A stretch of DNA of 17,042 bases from Pistricoccus aurantiacus (GTDB lineage: Bacteria > Pseudomonadota > Gammaproteobacteria > Pseudomonadales > Halomonadaceae). Below the pieces are notes generated by a model that did no database searches, was not told where the DNA came from, and was given only the letters and a program-made list of their open reading frames with translations. The translations under genes and the position numbers were made by a program. How positions within the stretch are numbered: the first letter of the stretch is position 1; each line of letters begins with the position of its first letter. The DNA lies in assembly GCF_042682565.1 (NCBI RefSeq), contig NZ_JBHUIC010000023.1; one strand, given 5' to 3'. Shown here piece by piece: positions 6,018-14,210 of the stretch.

Positions 6018-8801
6018 CTAGTGCGCCTCATCCCAGTTACTTCCCGCTTCCGCCTCGACGACCAGCTCCACCTTGAGAGTGCCGGCGTCGCGCATGTGCT
6101 TCTTGACCGCGTCGATGAACGCCTCGACCTGATCCTCCTTGACCTCGAACACCAGTTCGTCGTGCACCTGCATCACCATCCAGGCATCCAGGCCGTTCTT
6201 CTTGCCCGCTTCCTCCTGCAGCCAGGCATCCACCTGGATCATCGCCCGCTTGATGATATCCGCGGCGGTGCCCTGCATGGGGGCGTTGATGGCGGTGCGC
6301 TCCGCCGCCTGGCGACGGGCCGAATTCTGAGCCTTGATCTCCGGCAGATAGAGCCGCCGGCCGAAGACGGTCTCCACGAAGCCGTCCTCCGCCGCCTGGG
6401 CGCGAATCTGATCCATGTAGCGAGCCACCCCCGGATAGCGATCGAAGTAGCGATCGATATAGGTCTGGGCCTGGCCGCGCTCGATATGCAGCTGTCGGCC
6501 TAGCCCCCAGGCGCTCATGCCGTAGATCAGCCCGAAGTTGATCGCCTTGGCGCTGCGGCGCTGATCATTGCTGACCTTGTCCAGATCGGTACCGAACACC
6601 TCCGCGGCGGTGGCGGCGTGTATGTCACGGCCTTCGGCGAAGGCATCCAGCAGCCCCTGGTCCTCGGAGAGATGCGCCATGATTCTGAGCTCGATCTGAG
6701 AGTAGTCCGCGGCGACGATGCGATAGCCGGGCCGGGCGATGAAGGCCTGGCGAATCTTGCGCCCGTCCTCGCTGCGGATGGGAATGTTCTGCAGATTGGG
6801 GTCGCTCGACGACAGCCGGCCTGTGGCGGTGACCGCCTGATGATAGCTGGTGTGTACCCGCCCGGTGGCCTTGTCGATCAGCCGGGGCAGCTTGTCCGTA
6901 TAGGTGGACTTGAGCTTGGAAAGTCCGCGATGCTCGATGATCACCTTGGGCAACGGATAATCCAGCGCCAGCTCCTCCAGCACCGCCTCCGCGGTGGAAG
7001 GCGCCCCCTTGGGGGTCTTCTTGATCACCGGAATCTTCTGTTCCTCGAAGAGGATCTGCCCCAACTGCTTAGGGGAGCCCAGGTTGAATTCCCGCCCGGC
7101 CAGCTCGAAGGCCTTCTCCTCCAGACCGCGGATACGTTCGGCGAGTTCTTCGCTCTGGGCCTTGAGACGCTTGGCATCCAGCGCCACCCCAGTACGCTCC
7201 ATGCGCGACAGCACCGGAATCAGCGGGGTTTCCAGGGTGTCCAGCACCTCCGCCAGCCGCCCTTCGGCTTCCACCCGAGGGCGCAGCTCCCGGTGCAGCC
7301 GCAGGGTGATGTCCACGTCCTCGCAGGCGTAGGGCACCGCCTGTTCCAGGGCGATCTGGTTGAAGGTCAGCTGCTTGGCGCCCTTTCCGGCGATCTCCTC
7401 GAAGCTGATGGTCTTCTCCCCCAGGTACTTGAGCGCCAGGGAATCCATGTCGTGACGGGTGGCGGTGGAGTTGAGCACGTAGGATTCGAGCATGGTGTCC
7501 GTCAGCGGCCCGGCCACGTTGACCGCATAGTTGGCCAGCACGGAGATATCGTACTTGAGGTTCTGGCCGATCTTGCCCTTGCGCGGATCCTCCAGCAGCG
7601 GCTTGAGCGCCTGGAGCACGGCGTCGCGATCCAACTGGCGAGGCGCGTCCAGATAGTCGTGAGCCAGGGGAATATAAGCGGCTTCACCGGGCTCGAGGGC
7701 CAGGCCGATGCCGACGATCTCCGCCTGCATGTAATTCAGACTGGTGGTTTCCAGGTCGAAGCAGAAGGCGTCCGCCTGGCGCAGCCGCTCGAGCCAGTCA
7801 TCGAGGATAGCCTGGGTGTCGATCACCTGATCGCGACGATCCGGAGATCTGGCCGGCACGGATTCCTCCGTCTCCTTGCTCAGCGCCGCGCCGCCTGGCG
7901 TATCGTCGACGCCTTCGTCCTGGCCTTCCAGCAGCTCCGTGAGCCAGGCCTTGAATTCGAGTTCCTGATAATGCTCCCGCAGCGCCTGGCGATCCGGCTG
8001 GGCGATATCCAGATCATCCAGGCCCACCGGCAGCTCGCAGTCGGTCTTGATGGTGGCGAGCTCGTAGGAAAGGAAGGCCTGGTCGCGATGTTCCTCGAGT
8101 TTCTTGGACAGGGTCTTGGCGCCGCGAAAGCTCAGGGTCTCGACCTGCTCCAGATTGGCGTAGACGCCTTCGAGTCCCCCTTCGATGCCCTGTAGGAGCC
8201 CCAGGGCGGTCTTCTCCCCCACCCCGGGCACCCCGGGAATGTTGTCCACCTTGTCCCCCATCAGCGCCAGGAAATCGATGATGCGCTCCGGGGGCAGGCC
8301 GAACTTGTCCTCAACGCCCTGGCGATCCAGCACCTCGTCCTTCATGGTGTTGACCAGGGTGACATGGCCGTTGACCAGCTGGGCCATGTCCTTGTCCCCG
8401 GTGGAGATCACCGCCTCGCGCCCGGCCTCCGTGGCCTGGCGGGCCAGGGTGCCGATCACGTCGTCCGCCTCGACCCCCTCGATGCTGAGCAGCGGCAGGC
8501 CCAGCGCCCGCACGCAGGCGTGCAGCGGTTCTACCTGAGCGCGCAAGTCTTCCGGCATCGGCGGGCGATGGGCCTTGTACTGCTCGAACAATTCGTCGCG
8601 AAAGGTCTTGCCCTTGGCATCGAACACCACCGCCATGGGGCTGTCCGGGTAGTCCTTGATCAGCCGCTTGAGCATGCTGAGCACGCCCCTGACGGCGCCG
8701 GTGGGCTGGCCCTTCGAGGTGGTCAGCGCCGGCAGGGCGTGGAAGGCGCGATAAAGATAAGAGGATCCATCGACGAGCACGATCGGCTTGTTCGCGGCCA
8801 T
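6018..8801 (-). CDS. polA: DNA polymerase I
   Basis: The 927-residue repair and Okazaki-fragment polymerase, matching E. coli PolA (928). The N-terminal flap/5'-nuclease domain covers about 1-290 (VLVDGSSYLYRAF at 8-20). The proofreading domain is intact: Asp349 and Glu351 (FDLET), Asp418 (KYD), Tyr491 and Asp495 (YACED), each exactly six residues before its E. coli counterpart. Polymerase motif A is DYSQIELR (699-706), motif B RRSAKAINFGLIYG (748-761) with Phe756 where E. coli has Phe762, and motif C VHDE (879-882). A longer frame begins at 8927, but the ATG at 8801 is chosen because the family starts MAANKPIVLVDGS, an AAGGA ribosome site precedes it, and a promoter at 8833-8861 lies inside the longer version. 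It is single-gene, with a hairpin beyond the stop. Confidence 0.97.
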   Translation of the reverse strand: MAANKPIVLVDGSSYLYRAFHALPALTTSKGQPTGAVRGVLSMLKRLIKDYPDSPMAVVFDAKGKTFRDELFEQYKAHRPPMPEDLRAQVEPLHACVRALGLPLLSIEGVEADDVIGTLARQATEAGREAVISTGDKDMAQLVNGHVTLVNTMKDEVLDRQGVEDKFGLPPERIIDFLALMGDKVDNIPGVPGVGEKTALGLLQGIEGGLEGVYANLEQVETLSFRGAKTLSKKLEEHRDQAFLSYELATIKTDCELPVGLDDLDIAQPDRQALREHYQELEFKAWLTELLEGQDEGVDDTPGGAALSKETEESVPARSPDRRDQVIDTQAILDDWLERLRQADAFCFDLETTSLNYMQAEIVGIGLALEPGEAAYIPLAHDYLDAPRQLDRDAVLQALKPLLEDPRKGKIGQNLKYDISVLANYAVNVAGPLTDTMLESYVLNSTATRHDMDSLALKYLGEKTISFEEIAGKGAKQLTFNQIALEQAVPYACEDVDITLRLHRELRPRVEAEGRLAEVLDTLETPLIPVLSRMERTGVALDAKRLKAQSEELAERIRGLEEKAFELAGREFNLGSPKQLGQILFEEQKIPVIKKTPKGAPSTAEAVLEELALDYPLPKVIIEHRGLSKLKSTYTDKLPRLIDKATGRVHTSYHQAVTATGRLSSSDPNLQNIPIRSEDGRKIRQAFIARPGYRIVAADYSQIELRIMAHLSEDQGLLDAFAEGRDIHAATAAEVFGTDLDKVSNDQRRSAKAINFGLIYGMSAWGLGRQLHIERGQAQTYIDRYFDRYPGVARYMDQIRAQAAEDGFVETVFGRRLYLPEIKAQNSARRQAAERTAINAPMQGTAADIIKRAMIQVDAWLQEEAGKKNGLDAWMVMQVHDELVFEVKEDQVEAFIDAVKKHMRDAGTLKVELVVEAEAGSNWDEAH

Positions 8802-8832
8802 GGGAAGGTTCCTTGCTGTGACAATGGGGGCC

Positions 8833-8861
8833 ATGATACGCAGCGCCGCCTCGGACGTCAG
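8833..8861 (-). promoter_or_regulatory. Predicted sigma-70 promoter of polA
   Basis: On the minus strand: CTGACG (8856-8861, 4 of 6), a 17-base spacer and TATCAT (8833-8838, 5 of 6). Transcription would start near 8826, about 25 bases before the ATG at 8801, which supports that start over one further upstream. Confidence 0.55.
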
Positions 8862-8974
8862 GTTCCAATCGCTAGAAGCGCACCTATTCGACGCCGTCGT
8901 GATTTCGCCGTTCGGCCTAACCGCCATTCCGACTTCATCATGGCTGCAAGACCCAAACTACAAAAATGCAATTT

Positions 8975-9002
8975 TTCGCACCAACCTGTAGCGTTTAATA
9001 AT
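8975..9002 (+). promoter_or_regulatory. Possible promoter of the MscS-type channel gene
   Basis: TTCGCA at 8975-8980 (4 of 6), a 16-base spacer, AATAAT at 8997-9002 (5 of 6), in a locally AT-rich stretch of the 329-base gap between polA and the channel gene. The leader would be about 120 bases. Nothing else is evident in 8862-9118. Confidence 0.35.
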
Positions 9003-9118
9003 ACTTTTTCTTTACATGAAGCTAAACTCGACGCTTATCAACGCGCCCTGGTTCCTCAAGCTACGCTCATTTTAATCAACGCTAACCCAGCGATGGCTTG
9101 TATGGGCATTCTCGTTTC

Positions 9119-9124
9119 AGGAGA
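9119..9124 (+). promoter_or_regulatory. Strong ribosome binding site that selects a TTG start for the channel gene
   Basis: AGGAGA at 9119-9124 stands six bases before the in-frame TTG at 9131. The upstream ATG at 9098 has no comparable site, and the downstream ATG at 9140 is 15 bases from AGGAGA, further than is usual. Confidence 0.6.
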
Positions 9125-9130
9125 CAGCGC

Positions 9131-10819
9131 TTGTTTCGAATGTTGCTTGTCCTCATCACCTTGATCGCCACCCAGGCGGGGGCCGCGGTTGGCCCACCCA
9201 ATCCGCTGGCGCCACTCGATACCTCAAGCCCCAGGGCGACCTATTCAGCGTTTCTGGAAAATTCGCGGCGTGTCGAGGCGCTGTTTCTGGATTATCGGGA
9301 CGAGAAGTCGAAAGCCGGCGCGAAGGCTATTTCCGATGCACTCTACCGATCGTCCCGGGTATTCGATTTGAGCCAGATACCGCCGGCCCAACGTGGCGAA
9401 GTCGCCGGGGAGTCCAATACGTATCTATTCGATATCCTTCTGCGCCTGCCGCGAATCGATGTCGAGACTATTCCTGACGGAACCGAGATGCTGCCCAGCC
9501 AATGGACGATTCCGAATACCGAACTGACCATCGCCCGGGTGAGCGAAGGAGATCGAGCCGGCGAGTACCTGTTCTCCCCCGAAACCGTCGCACGACTACC
9601 GGTCTTTCATCAGCGTATTATTTCCTATCCCCCCCTACGTCCCACCAGCTACAACAACTGGATCGACCAGTTGAGGGCATGGACAGGGCCGCTGTTTCCT
9701 TACGCGGTGGTGGAAGGTTTGCCGGAAGCGCTGAAAAAACCGTTTCTGGACACACCGCGCTGGAAGGTGCTGCTGACTCTTGCGATCTGGGTCGCGATTG
9801 TCGCCATTACGATCGGCTGGGCGTTTTTGCTGCGTCGCATGGTTCAATCAACCTATTCGGTTTCCGCCTTGTTCCTGCGTATCACCGTTCCCCTGCTGCT
9901 GGCAGGACTGGTACGGGCCGCGCATCAGTTCGCCCTATACCAATCCAACCTGGTTGGAGCTTTCGCTCATGGCGAGGTCATAGCGACGACGGTAGCGCTT
10001 TATGGCGCCGTGGCGTGGCTTTTACTGCTGTCGTGCTTCCTGCTGGTGGAACTCATCATTGCGCTACCGGCAATACCCGATCAAAGCTATGACGCCCATC
10101 TGCTGCGCCTTTTGGCAAGGATCGGCGGTATTCTCGTTGCCGGGAGTGTCTTGCTTTATGGGGCCAATGAGATTGGCATCCCGGCGCTTGGTTTGCTGGC
10201 CGGGGTCGGAGTCGGCGGTATTGCGCTGGCGCTCGCCGCGCAGTCGACTATCGAAAACCTGTTGGGCAGCTTTTCGATCTTCGCCGACCGGCCTTTTCGC
10301 ATCGGGGATTTCATTCAATACGGCACCTCGGACGGCGTGGTCGAAGCCATAGGCCCACGCTCCGCCCGCGTTCGGGGACTGGATGGAACCCTGACAACGG
10401 TTCCGAACCGCGATCTGGCGCAAATGCATATCGTCAATTATTCCCTGCGCGACAAGTGCTTGTTCGTTCAGACCATCAGATTGCGCTACGAAACCTCGCG
10501 CCAGCAGCTCGAATGGATCTTGTCGACCATACGCGAGCGCTTCTTGGAGCACGCTCTGGTCGAGGAAACTCCCGGCATGCCGCGGGTACGTCTGATCGAT
10601 TTCGGCACTTCCTCTATTGATGTCGAAGTACGCGCCCATGTGCTAACAGCGGACTTCTCGCGGTTCCTGGAAGTAAAGGAAGAACTGCTGCTGCAGTTGC
10701 GGGATATCGTCAAGGAAAGCGGTTCAAATTTCGCCCTGAATAGTCAGACACTTTACCTGGGGCGCGACAGCGGCTTGCAAAACGGCCTGAATACTAAAAC
10801 AGATTCCCAGGACGTATGA
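9131..10819 (+). CDS. MscS-family mechanosensitive ion channel with large exported N-terminal domain
   Basis: A 562-residue inner-membrane channel that opens under membrane tension and releases solutes on osmotic downshock. With the TTG start at 9131 it begins with a clean signal peptide, MFRMLLVLITLIATQAGA, then about 190 periplasmic residues. Four hydrophobic helices follow (about 213-235, 245-265, 283-312, 327-348), then the MscS pore helix and its continuation (ALGLLAGVGVGGIALALAAQ, 352-371; STIENLLGSFSIFADRPFRIGD, 372-393), and the beta-domain with VPNRDLAQMHIVNYS (424-438). The C-terminal alpha/beta portion ends near 545. An ATG at 9098 would add 11 residues with no good ribosome site. 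It sits between polA and the DUF2782-thrB pair and may be an insertion into that neighbourhood. No convincing terminator was found after it. Confidence 0.88.
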   Translation: MFRMLLVLITLIATQAGAAVGPPNPLAPLDTSSPRATYSAFLENSRRVEALFLDYRDEKSKAGAKAISDALYRSSRVFDLSQIPPAQRGEVAGESNTYLFDILLRLPRIDVETIPDGTEMLPSQWTIPNTELTIARVSEGDRAGEYLFSPETVARLPVFHQRIISYPPLRPTSYNNWIDQLRAWTGPLFPYAVVEGLPEALKKPFLDTPRWKVLLTLAIWVAIVAITIGWAFLLRRMVQSTYSVSALFLRITVPLLLAGLVRAAHQFALYQSNLVGAFAHGEVIATTVALYGAVAWLLLLSCFLLVELIIALPAIPDQSYDAHLLRLLARIGGILVAGSVLLYGANEIGIPALGLLAGVGVGGIALALAAQSTIENLLGSFSIFADRPFRIGDFIQYGTSDGVVEAIGPRSARVRGLDGTLTTVPNRDLAQMHIVNYSLRDKCLFVQTIRLRYETSRQQLEWILSTIRERFLEHALVEETPGMPRVRLIDFGTSSIDVEVRAHVLTADFSRFLEVKEELLLQLRDIVKESGSNFALNSQTLYLGRDSGLQNGLNTKTDSQDV

Positions 10820-10955
10820 GAAACGTAACGGCTCGATGGATCGGCACGCCGGCCAGATCGCGTAAAGGGGAGCGGAGCTTTTTTCGCCCCGGATACGCTT
10901 ATTGGCCTAAATAGGCTTACACTGGGTAACATGTTGTTCAAGACAGGAGCTCATC

Positions 10956-11246
10956 ATGTCAATCCTCAAACCTCTCGCCATCCTGGGGCTGAGCTTGGCC
11001 CTGCTGGGAAGCGTCGGCTCTGTGAGTGCCCAGGAGTCTTCCCAGGTGGAGCCGGATGTCACCATTCGCCAGGAACAGGATCGCACCATTCGTGAATATC
11101 GGGTCAACGGCCAGCTTTATGCCATCCGCATCGAACCCAGGGTCGGTCCGGCCTATTACCTGCTCGACGACGACGGCGACGGCAACTTCGAGCGCCAGGA
11201 AGGCGACCGCGTCGCCGTGCCCAGCTGGGTGCTGATCGAATGGTAG
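10956..11246 (+). CDS. Secreted DUF2782-family protein with an EF-hand-like loop
   Basis: A 96-residue protein of unknown function. It has a signal peptide, MSILKPLAILGLSLALLGSV at 1-20 followed by GSVSA, with likely cleavage before Gln26, and a mature domain of about 70 residues. The family pattern YRVNGQLYAIRIEP...GPAYYLLDDDGDGNFERQEGD and a final aromatic VLIEW place it in DUF2782. Residues 71-82 match the 12-position calcium-binding loop of EF hands: Asp at 1, 3 and 5, Gly at 6, Phe at 8, Glu at 12. AGGAG precedes the ATG at about eight bases. In related genomes a DUF2782 gene lies between polA and thrB; here the channel gene separates it from polA. It may be co-transcribed with thrB, but a promoter also lies between them. 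The function is not known and calcium binding is inference. Confidence 0.8.
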   Translation: MSILKPLAILGLSLALLGSVGSVSAQESSQVEPDVTIRQEQDRTIREYRVNGQLYAIRIEPRVGPAYYLLDDDGDGNFERQEGDRVAVPSWVLIEW

Positions 11247-11277
11247 GCTAGCCACCCGGTTTCTCTCTCGGCGGTGT

Positions 11278-11306
11278 CGTACATTCCCGGGTCAAGGCGC
11301 TACAAT
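11278..11306 (+). promoter_or_regulatory. Possible promoter of thrB-speA
   Basis: CGTACA at 11278-11283 (3 of 6), a 17-base spacer and TACAAT at 11301-11306 (5 of 6). Transcription would start near 11313, about 25 bases before the thrB ATG at 11338. The -10 overlaps another in-frame ATG at 11305, arguing against that one as the start. Confidence 0.45.
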
Positions 11307-11337
11307 GTGCGCCTTCGCAACCCCGGGCGAGAGACAC

Positions 11338-12300
11338 ATGGCCGTATTCACCCCGCTTGACGACTCCCAGGTCGCCGATTTCCTGACACGCTTCGATGCC
11401 GGGCGATTGACCCGGCTTGAAGGCGTCCCCAGTGGTACCGAGAACACCACCTACTTCGTCACCACGGACCGGCACGAACTTGTGCTGACCCTGTTCGAGC
11501 AGGGGGAGCACGAGGAGCTGCCGTTCTTCGTCGCTCTGCTCGACTACCTGGCGGAATACAAACTCCCGGTGCCCGGACCGCTGCACGACCGCGAAGGTAT
11601 TGCCCTGCAGAGCCTGGCGGACAAGCCCGCCCTGCTCTTTCCACGCCTGCCCGGCAAGCACCCCAGGGCGCCGAGTCTCGGACAGTGTCGCGCTCTGGGA
11701 GACGCCTTGGGACGCATGCACCGGGTTTCCCGACGTTTCGAAGGCAGCCGCCCCAATCCTCGGGATCTCCACTGGCTGAGCGCCATGCACCATCGGGTGC
11801 TGGTCTATCTGTCCGCGGACGACCAGACGCTGATGAAGAACGAGATCGACGACTACCAGAGCTATTTCGCCGAGGCCGAACCGCTTCCCCAAGGCGCCCT
11901 GCACGGGGATCTGTTTCGCGACAACACCTTGTTCGAGGGTGACCGTCTGGGAGGCATCATCGACTTCTACAACGGCTGCACCGGAGATCTGCTCTTCGAT
12001 CTGGCCATCGTGATCAACGACTGGGCCAGCGACAGCGAGGGTCGACTGGAGCCGGCGCGCTACGCGGCCATCCTCGAGGCTTACCAGGCGCGCCGCAAGC
12101 TGACGGCGGCAGAGCGGGATGCCTGGCCGATGATGCTGCGCATGACTGCCCTGCGCTACTGGCTGTCCCGACTGCTGGTGGTCTACGTGGATCCGCCCGC
12201 CCACGATCTCTCTCCCCACGATCCGGCCCTTTTCCGGCGCATTCTGGGGCAGCGTCTCGCCCATGGCGCCCTCCCACTGCCCGAGGAGACAGGCTCATGA
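11338..12300 (+). CDS. thrB: Homoserine kinase (APH-fold type)
   Basis: A 320-residue cytoplasmic enzyme that phosphorylates L-homoserine with ATP, the step before threonine synthase. It is the aminoglycoside-phosphotransferase-fold version used by pseudomonads and relatives, not the GHMP-fold enzyme of E. coli. The catalytic loop HGDLFRDN is at 189-196 and the metal-binding Asp is Asp209 in IIDFYNGCTGD. The N-terminal MAVFTPLDDSQVADFL fits the family, so the ATG at 11338 (after GAGAGA) is preferred over the ATG at 11305, which would add 11 residues and overlaps the -10 element. The stop overlaps the speA start as ATGA, so the two genes are translationally coupled. No threonine attenuator leader was recognised upstream. 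Confidence 0.93.
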   Translation: MAVFTPLDDSQVADFLTRFDAGRLTRLEGVPSGTENTTYFVTTDRHELVLTLFEQGEHEELPFFVALLDYLAEYKLPVPGPLHDREGIALQSLADKPALLFPRLPGKHPRAPSLGQCRALGDALGRMHRVSRRFEGSRPNPRDLHWLSAMHHRVLVYLSADDQTLMKNEIDDYQSYFAEAEPLPQGALHGDLFRDNTLFEGDRLGGIIDFYNGCTGDLLFDLAIVINDWASDSEGRLEPARYAAILEAYQARRKLTAAERDAWPMMLRMTALRYWLSRLLVVYVDPPAHDLSPHDPALFRRILGQRLAHGALPLPEETGS

Positions 12301-14198
12301 CCCCGGCGGAACGCGCGCGGCACACCTACAACATCGACCAGTGGGGCAGCGGCTACTTCGACGTGAACGATGCCGGCCACGCCCTGGTACGCCCGCTGGG
12401 CAGCGAGACCCCGGGCCCCAGCCTCTCGCTTAGCGAGCTGGCAAAACGCCTTCAGGCCACGGGGTTGCGCCTGCCGGTGCTGGTGCGCTTCACGGACATC
12501 CTCCATGATCGTGTCGAGCAGTTGTGCGCCGCCTTCGATCACGCCCGGCAGGAACATCATTACGACGGCGGCTATACCGCGGTCTATCCGATCAAGGTCA
12601 ACCAGCAGCGCCGGGTGGTGGAGGAAATTCTCGCCACCCAGGAACGCGGCCGAGGCAGAGTCGGCCTGGAAGCCGGCAGCAAGCCGGAACTGCTCGCGGT
12701 GCTCGCGCTTTCCGCGGACGCTCCATCGCTGATCGTGTGCAACGGCTACAAGGACCGCGAATATGTGCGCCTGGCGCTGATGGGCGAGAAGCTCGGCCAC
12801 CAGGTCTATCTGGTGGTGGAGAAGCACTCGGAACTCGAGCTGATCCTCGAGGAAGCCGCGCATCTGAACGTCATGCCGCGCATCGGCCTGCGGGCGCGAT
12901 TGGCCTCCGTGGGCAAGGGCAAGTGGCAGAACACCGGCGGCGAGAAATCCAAGTTCGGTCTGACCGCCGGCCAGATCCTCGCGGTAGTGAAACGCCTCGA
13001 GGAAACAGACGCTCTGGAAAGCCTGCAGCTGGTGCATTTTCATCTGGGCTCCCAGATCGCCAACATCCGCGACATTCAGCGCGGCCTGCGAGAATGCGCG
13101 CGCTTTTACCAGAGCCTGCGGGAGTTGGGCGCGCCCATCGACCACGTGGACGTGGGCGGCGGCCTGGGTATCGACTACGAGGGCACCCGGTCGCGCAACG
13201 AGTGTTCGGTCAACTATTCCATGCAGGAATACGCCACCAACGTGGTCGCCGCCTTTCACCAGGTCTGCGACAGTGAAGACTTGCCGCATCCACATTTGAT
13301 CAGCGAGTCCGGTCGCGCGCTTACCGCCCATCACGCGGTCTTGATCACCAACGTGATCGGCGAGGAACGCATCAGCGAAACCGCACCGCAGCCGGAGGTC
13401 GAAGGAAACGCCCAGATCGACGAGCTTTGGCGGGTCTACCGTCGCCTGTCGGACCCGGGCCAGGCCCGCGGACTGGTGGAGGCCTACCACGACCTGGTGC
13501 AGGCGCTGACGGAGTTGCAGGATCGCTTCGTGCTGGGCCTGGCGGGCATCGATGCCCGAGCGGAGGGCGAAGCGGTGTATTTCGCCGCCTGCGGTCGTCT
13601 TCGGGAACGGCTGAATCCCCGAAACCGCGCGCATCGGGAAATTCTCGACGAGCTGGCGGAGAAGCTCGCGGACAAGCTGTTCGTGAATTTTTCCCTGTTT
13701 CAGTCGGTGCCGGATATCTGGGGCATCCAGCAGATCTTTCCGGTGCTGCCGCTCACCGGCCTGGACCGCGATCCCACCCGCCGCGCAGTGATTCAAGACA
13801 TCACCTGCGACAGCGACGGGCGCATCGACAGCTATGTGGATGGCCAGGGCATCGAAACCACCCTGCCGCTGCCGGAATGGCACTTTGAGGACGGTACACG
13901 GCTGCTGGGCTTCTTCCTGGTGGGCGCCTATCAGGAAATCCTCGGCGACCTGCACAACCTGTTCGGCGACACGGACTCCATCGACGTGGCCCTGAACGCT
14001 GACGGTGACTGGGTGCTTTCCCCGCCGATACACGGCGACACCGTCGCCCAGGTACTGCACTACGTGAACTTCGACGCCCGGGAGCTGCGCGAGCGGCTGG
14101 CCCGTCAGCTAGCGGAAAGCGATCTATCCCATACCCAACAGGATACCTTTCTCGCCGATCTTTCCGCCGGTCTCGAGGGCTATACCTACCTGGAATAA
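12297..14198 (+). CDS. speA: Biosynthetic arginine decarboxylase
   Basis: A 633-residue PLP enzyme of the alanine-racemase-fold class (E. coli SpeA is 658) that converts arginine to agmatine, the entry to putrescine and spermidine. The PLP lysine is Lys100 in AVYPIKVNQQ (96-105). HFHLGSQIANIRDIQ and the phosphate-binding DVGGGLGIDYEGT follow in the barrel. Cys504 in the ITCDSDGRID segment is the cysteine that completes the active site across the dimer. The start TYNIDQWGSGYF at 10-21 is the normal SpeA opening, so the N-terminus is complete and ATGA coupling to thrB supports it. The gene ends 12 bases from the convergent CoA-transferase gene, with no terminator in between. Confidence 0.95.
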   Translation: MTPAERARHTYNIDQWGSGYFDVNDAGHALVRPLGSETPGPSLSLSELAKRLQATGLRLPVLVRFTDILHDRVEQLCAAFDHARQEHHYDGGYTAVYPIKVNQQRRVVEEILATQERGRGRVGLEAGSKPELLAVLALSADAPSLIVCNGYKDREYVRLALMGEKLGHQVYLVVEKHSELELILEEAAHLNVMPRIGLRARLASVGKGKWQNTGGEKSKFGLTAGQILAVVKRLEETDALESLQLVHFHLGSQIANIRDIQRGLRECARFYQSLRELGAPIDHVDVGGGLGIDYEGTRSRNECSVNYSMQEYATNVVAAFHQVCDSEDLPHPHLISESGRALTAHHAVLITNVIGEERISETAPQPEVEGNAQIDELWRVYRRLSDPGQARGLVEAYHDLVQALTELQDRFVLGLAGIDARAEGEAVYFAACGRLRERLNPRNRAHREILDELAEKLADKLFVNFSLFQSVPDIWGIQQIFPVLPLTGLDRDPTRRAVIQDITCDSDGRIDSYVDGQGIETTLPLPEWHFEDGTRLLGFFLVGAYQEILGDLHNLFGDTDSIDVALNADGDWVLSPPIHGDTVAQVLHYVNFDARELRERLARQLAESDLSHTQQDTFLADLSAGLEGYTYLE

Positions 14199-14210
14199 GT
14201 CACGACTCGC

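Noticed and set aside
6618..8195. 525-codon open frame on the plus strand
   Set aside because: It is antisense to polA, whose catalytic motifs are complete; long mirror frames are usual in GC-rich DNA, and the product shows no recognisable domain.
8802..8927. 42-residue N-terminal extension of PolA
   Set aside because: It lacks PolA family sequence, has no ribosome site, and the predicted polA promoter lies inside it.
10861..10900. Terminator after the channel gene
   Set aside because: GGGG and CCCC flank a T-run and short outer arms pair (GCGTA/TACGC), but the stem is broken and the T-run sits in the loop rather than after it.
12183..14060. 625-codon open frame on the minus strand
   Set aside because: Antisense to thrB/speA, His/Gln-rich with no domain; an artefact of codon bias.
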